From positions 1 to 7,785 of the forward strand of contig JACCXA010000150.1 in NCBI GenBank assembly GCA_013697365.1: DNA of 7,785 nucleotides, given 5' to 3'. Positions within the stretch are counted from its first letter, which is position 1, and each line of letters opens with the position of its first letter. The position numbers and the translations under genes were made by a program. The notes under the pieces are model-generated. The model made no database searches, was not told the origin of the DNA, and worked only from the letters and a program-made list of their open reading frames with translations. Shown piece after piece: positions 6,302 through 7,785 of the stretch. Source of the stretch: Chthoniobacterales bacterium (GTDB taxonomy: Bacteria; Verrucomicrobiota; Verrucomicrobiia; Chthoniobacterales; UBA10450).

Positions 6302-7573
6302 TCAGGCGCGCTTTTGCCTCCCTTCCGCAGCGCGTTCGAGGTTTGGAAGAAGCGCGGTGAGAAACCCAATCAGCGGCAGGTAGGAGCAGACCTGAAAGAC
6401 AAACGGAATGCCGGATCGATCCGCGAGGACGCCCAGCACGGCCGACCCGATGCCGCCCATTCCAAACGCGAGTCCAAAGAAGAGGCCGGACATCATGCCA
6501 ACCCGGCCTGGCACCAATTCCTGCGCGTAAACCAGGATCGCGGAGAAGGCGGAGGAAAGGATCAGGCCGATCACGACGCTGAGAACGCCGACCCAGAAAA
6601 GGTCTGCGTAGGGGAGCGCGAGAGCAAAAGGCGTCGCACCGAGAATAGATGTCCAGATAACGGCCTTACGTCCGATCCGATCGCCGATCGGACCTCCGAG
6701 AAAAGTTCCGGCGGCGATCGCAGCTAGAAAGAGGAAGAGATAGAGCTGCGCGCTTTTCACCGAGAGCCCGAACTTCTCGATCAGGAAGAAGGTGTAATAG
6801 CTCCCCATGCTGGCGAGATAAAAATACTTCGAGAAAACAAGCGCGATCAGCACGCCTAACGACAAAGCCACGCGCCCGCGCGACAAGGGAGAGGTCTGCT
6901 GAAACCCTGCGGCCGTTCTTTCGCCACTCCGATGCTGGGCCAAAACTTTTCGATACCAGCGGCCGACGCCGGAGAGGACCACGATGCCGAGCAGGGCCAG
7001 GAGCGAAAACCACATGATCGACGATTGCCCGCGAGCCACCACGATGAGGGCCGCGAGGAGCGGACCGAGCGCGCTGCCCGCGTTGCCGCCCACCTGGAAG
7101 AGCGATTGCGCGAAACCGTGGCGCCCGCCGGAGCTGAGATGCGCGACACGAGAGGCTTCCGGATGAAACACAGACGAGCCGAGGCCGACAAATGCTACGG
7201 CCACCAGGACAAGAGCGAGGGAACTGGCGAACGAAAGCACCGCGAGGCCGACGAGGCTGAAGGCCATTCCGATGGCGAGCGAGTAAGGCAGGGGCCGGCG
7301 GTCGGTGTAGAGACCCACAAACGGCTGCAGGACTGAAGCCGTCATCTGATTCACGAGCGTGATCAGGCCGATGTGCGCGAAGTCGAGGTCGAGTTCGTTT
7401 TTTAAAATGGGATAGATGGCCGGGATCAACGACTGCATCGTGTCGTTGAGCAGGTGCGCGAAGCTGAGCGTGGCCAGTATGCTTAGGACAGGGGCGGCCG
7501 CCGTGAGCCGCGCGACGGTTTCTTCCGTGCAGACTGGTGGTCCGCTGCCGGGAGCCTCGATCTCATTGTGCAC
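6302..7573 (-). CDS. fsr: MFS efflux transporter, fosmidomycin-resistance (Fsr) type
   Basis: This is a twelve-helix inner-membrane drug/proton antiporter of the Fsr family, of which the Escherichia coli member exports fosmidomycin. Similarity to that protein is recognisable throughout: SFAHLLNDTMQSLIPAIYP at the first helix, GLYTDRRP as the loop 2-3 MFS motif, GSSVFHPEASRVAHLSSGG, FQVGGNAGSALGPLLAA, FSKYFYLASMGSYYTFFL, GGPIGDRIGRK as the second-half MFS motif, and SAILVYAQELVPGRVGMMSG. The start is uncertain. No ATG precedes the first helix, and the GTG at 7573 gives 423 residues, close to the roughly 406 of E. coli Fsr. An earlier GTG at 7738 would add 55 arginine-rich residues that look non-coding. 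The gene stands alone on the minus strand, and no regulator was found beside it. The natural substrate in this organism is unknown. Confidence 0.93.
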   Translation of the reverse strand: MHNEIEAPGSGPPVCTEETVARLTAAAPVLSILATLSFAHLLNDTMQSLIPAIYPILKNELDLDFAHIGLITLVNQMTASVLQPFVGLYTDRRPLPYSLAIGMAFSLVGLAVLSFASSLALVLVAVAFVGLGSSVFHPEASRVAHLSSGGRHGFAQSLFQVGGNAGSALGPLLAALIVVARGQSSIMWFSLLALLGIVVLSGVGRWYRKVLAQHRSGERTAAGFQQTSPLSRGRVALSLGVLIALVFSKYFYLASMGSYYTFFLIEKFGLSVKSAQLYLFLFLAAIAAGTFLGGPIGDRIGRKAVIWTSILGATPFALALPYADLFWVGVLSVVIGLILSSAFSAILVYAQELVPGRVGMMSGLFFGLAFGMGGIGSAVLGVLADRSGIPFVFQVCSYLPLIGFLTALLPNLERAAEGRQKRA

Positions 7574-7785
7574 CGGTGAGCTTGGACTGGCCCCTTTTCG
7601 GCGTCGCGCGGCTTTTCGAAAATTGTTCCCCCGCCAAACAGTGTCCGCTCTGTGACCGCATCCCAAAGCGGCTTGCAAAGGCCGACGGGGGCGGAACTGT
7701 TGCGGACGATGTTCAAAGGAAGTGAGTCCGTCGCGCACGCGGTTGCAGCCGGGCAGTTAATGGAGACCGCAGCGGCGAACATGAC
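7574..7785. other. Region upstream of fsr without a confident gene
   Basis: This stretch should hold the fsr promoter, but no convincing -35/-10 pair was seen. Short open frames cross it on both strands. One on the plus strand, ending at 7725, contains a C-x2-C pair (CPLC); one on the minus strand starts with ATG at 7782 and runs into fsr. Neither shows a recognisable motif, and both overlap fsr or its likely leader, so they are not called as genes. Confidence 0.35.

Noticed and set aside
7574..7738. 55-residue N-terminal extension of Fsr
   Set aside because: It is arginine-rich, lacks family similarity and has no counterpart in E. coli Fsr.

Overview
The window is dense, GC-rich bacterial chromosome: seven protein genes plus one broken gene, and short intergenic gaps that hold hairpins and palindromes. 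No rRNA, tRNA, CRISPR array or insertion sequence was seen. The gene set, frequent GTG starts, absence of clear Shine-Dalgarno sequences and small GC-rich palindromes between genes would fit a soil member of the Verrucomicrobia (Spartobacteria/Chthoniobacterales type). That placement is inference from general resemblance and was not tested.

Layout. (1) Positions 2-2591, plus strand: a tightly packed cassette. It holds a 5'-partial AMP-forming acyl ligase, a free-standing acyl carrier protein (GTGA overlap) and an isocitrate lyase/PEP mutase superfamily enzyme (ATGA overlap). The ligase has a single in-frame TAG at 749-751, with every catalytic motif intact on both sides. (2) 2656-3432, plus strand: a HAD subclass IIB phosphatase, separated from the cassette by 64 bases and a perfect 9-bp hairpin. 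(3) 3433-3608: a convergent gap with two 9-3-9 hairpins. (4) 4867 down to 3609, minus strand: a two-gene unit of a five-helix membrane protein resembling the Mpv17/PMP22 family and a soluble helical protein of unknown function, joined by an ATGA overlap. (5) 4868-4963: a short divergent promoter region with a perfect 16-bp palindrome. (6) 4964-6046, plus strand: rlmN. (7) 6047-6301: a convergent gap with a tandem pair of small hairpin repeats. (8) 7573 down to 6302, minus strand: an Fsr-type MFS efflux transporter. (9) 7574-7785: no confident gene.

How they may work together. The ligase and carrier protein look like a loading pair: the ligase activates a carboxylic acid as its adenylate, and the carrier could receive it on Ser47. 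The third gene is a lyase-type member of the PEP mutase/isocitrate lyase superfamily and is translationally coupled to the carrier. This suggests a small pathway that handles a carrier-bound or free 2-/3-carboxy acid, possibly finished by the HAD phosphatase. The pathway product is unknown. RlmN and Fsr are unrelated housekeeping and efflux functions. The most notable items are the cassette with its amber codon, the Mpv17-like membrane protein, and the palindrome between the possible rlmN promoter boxes.
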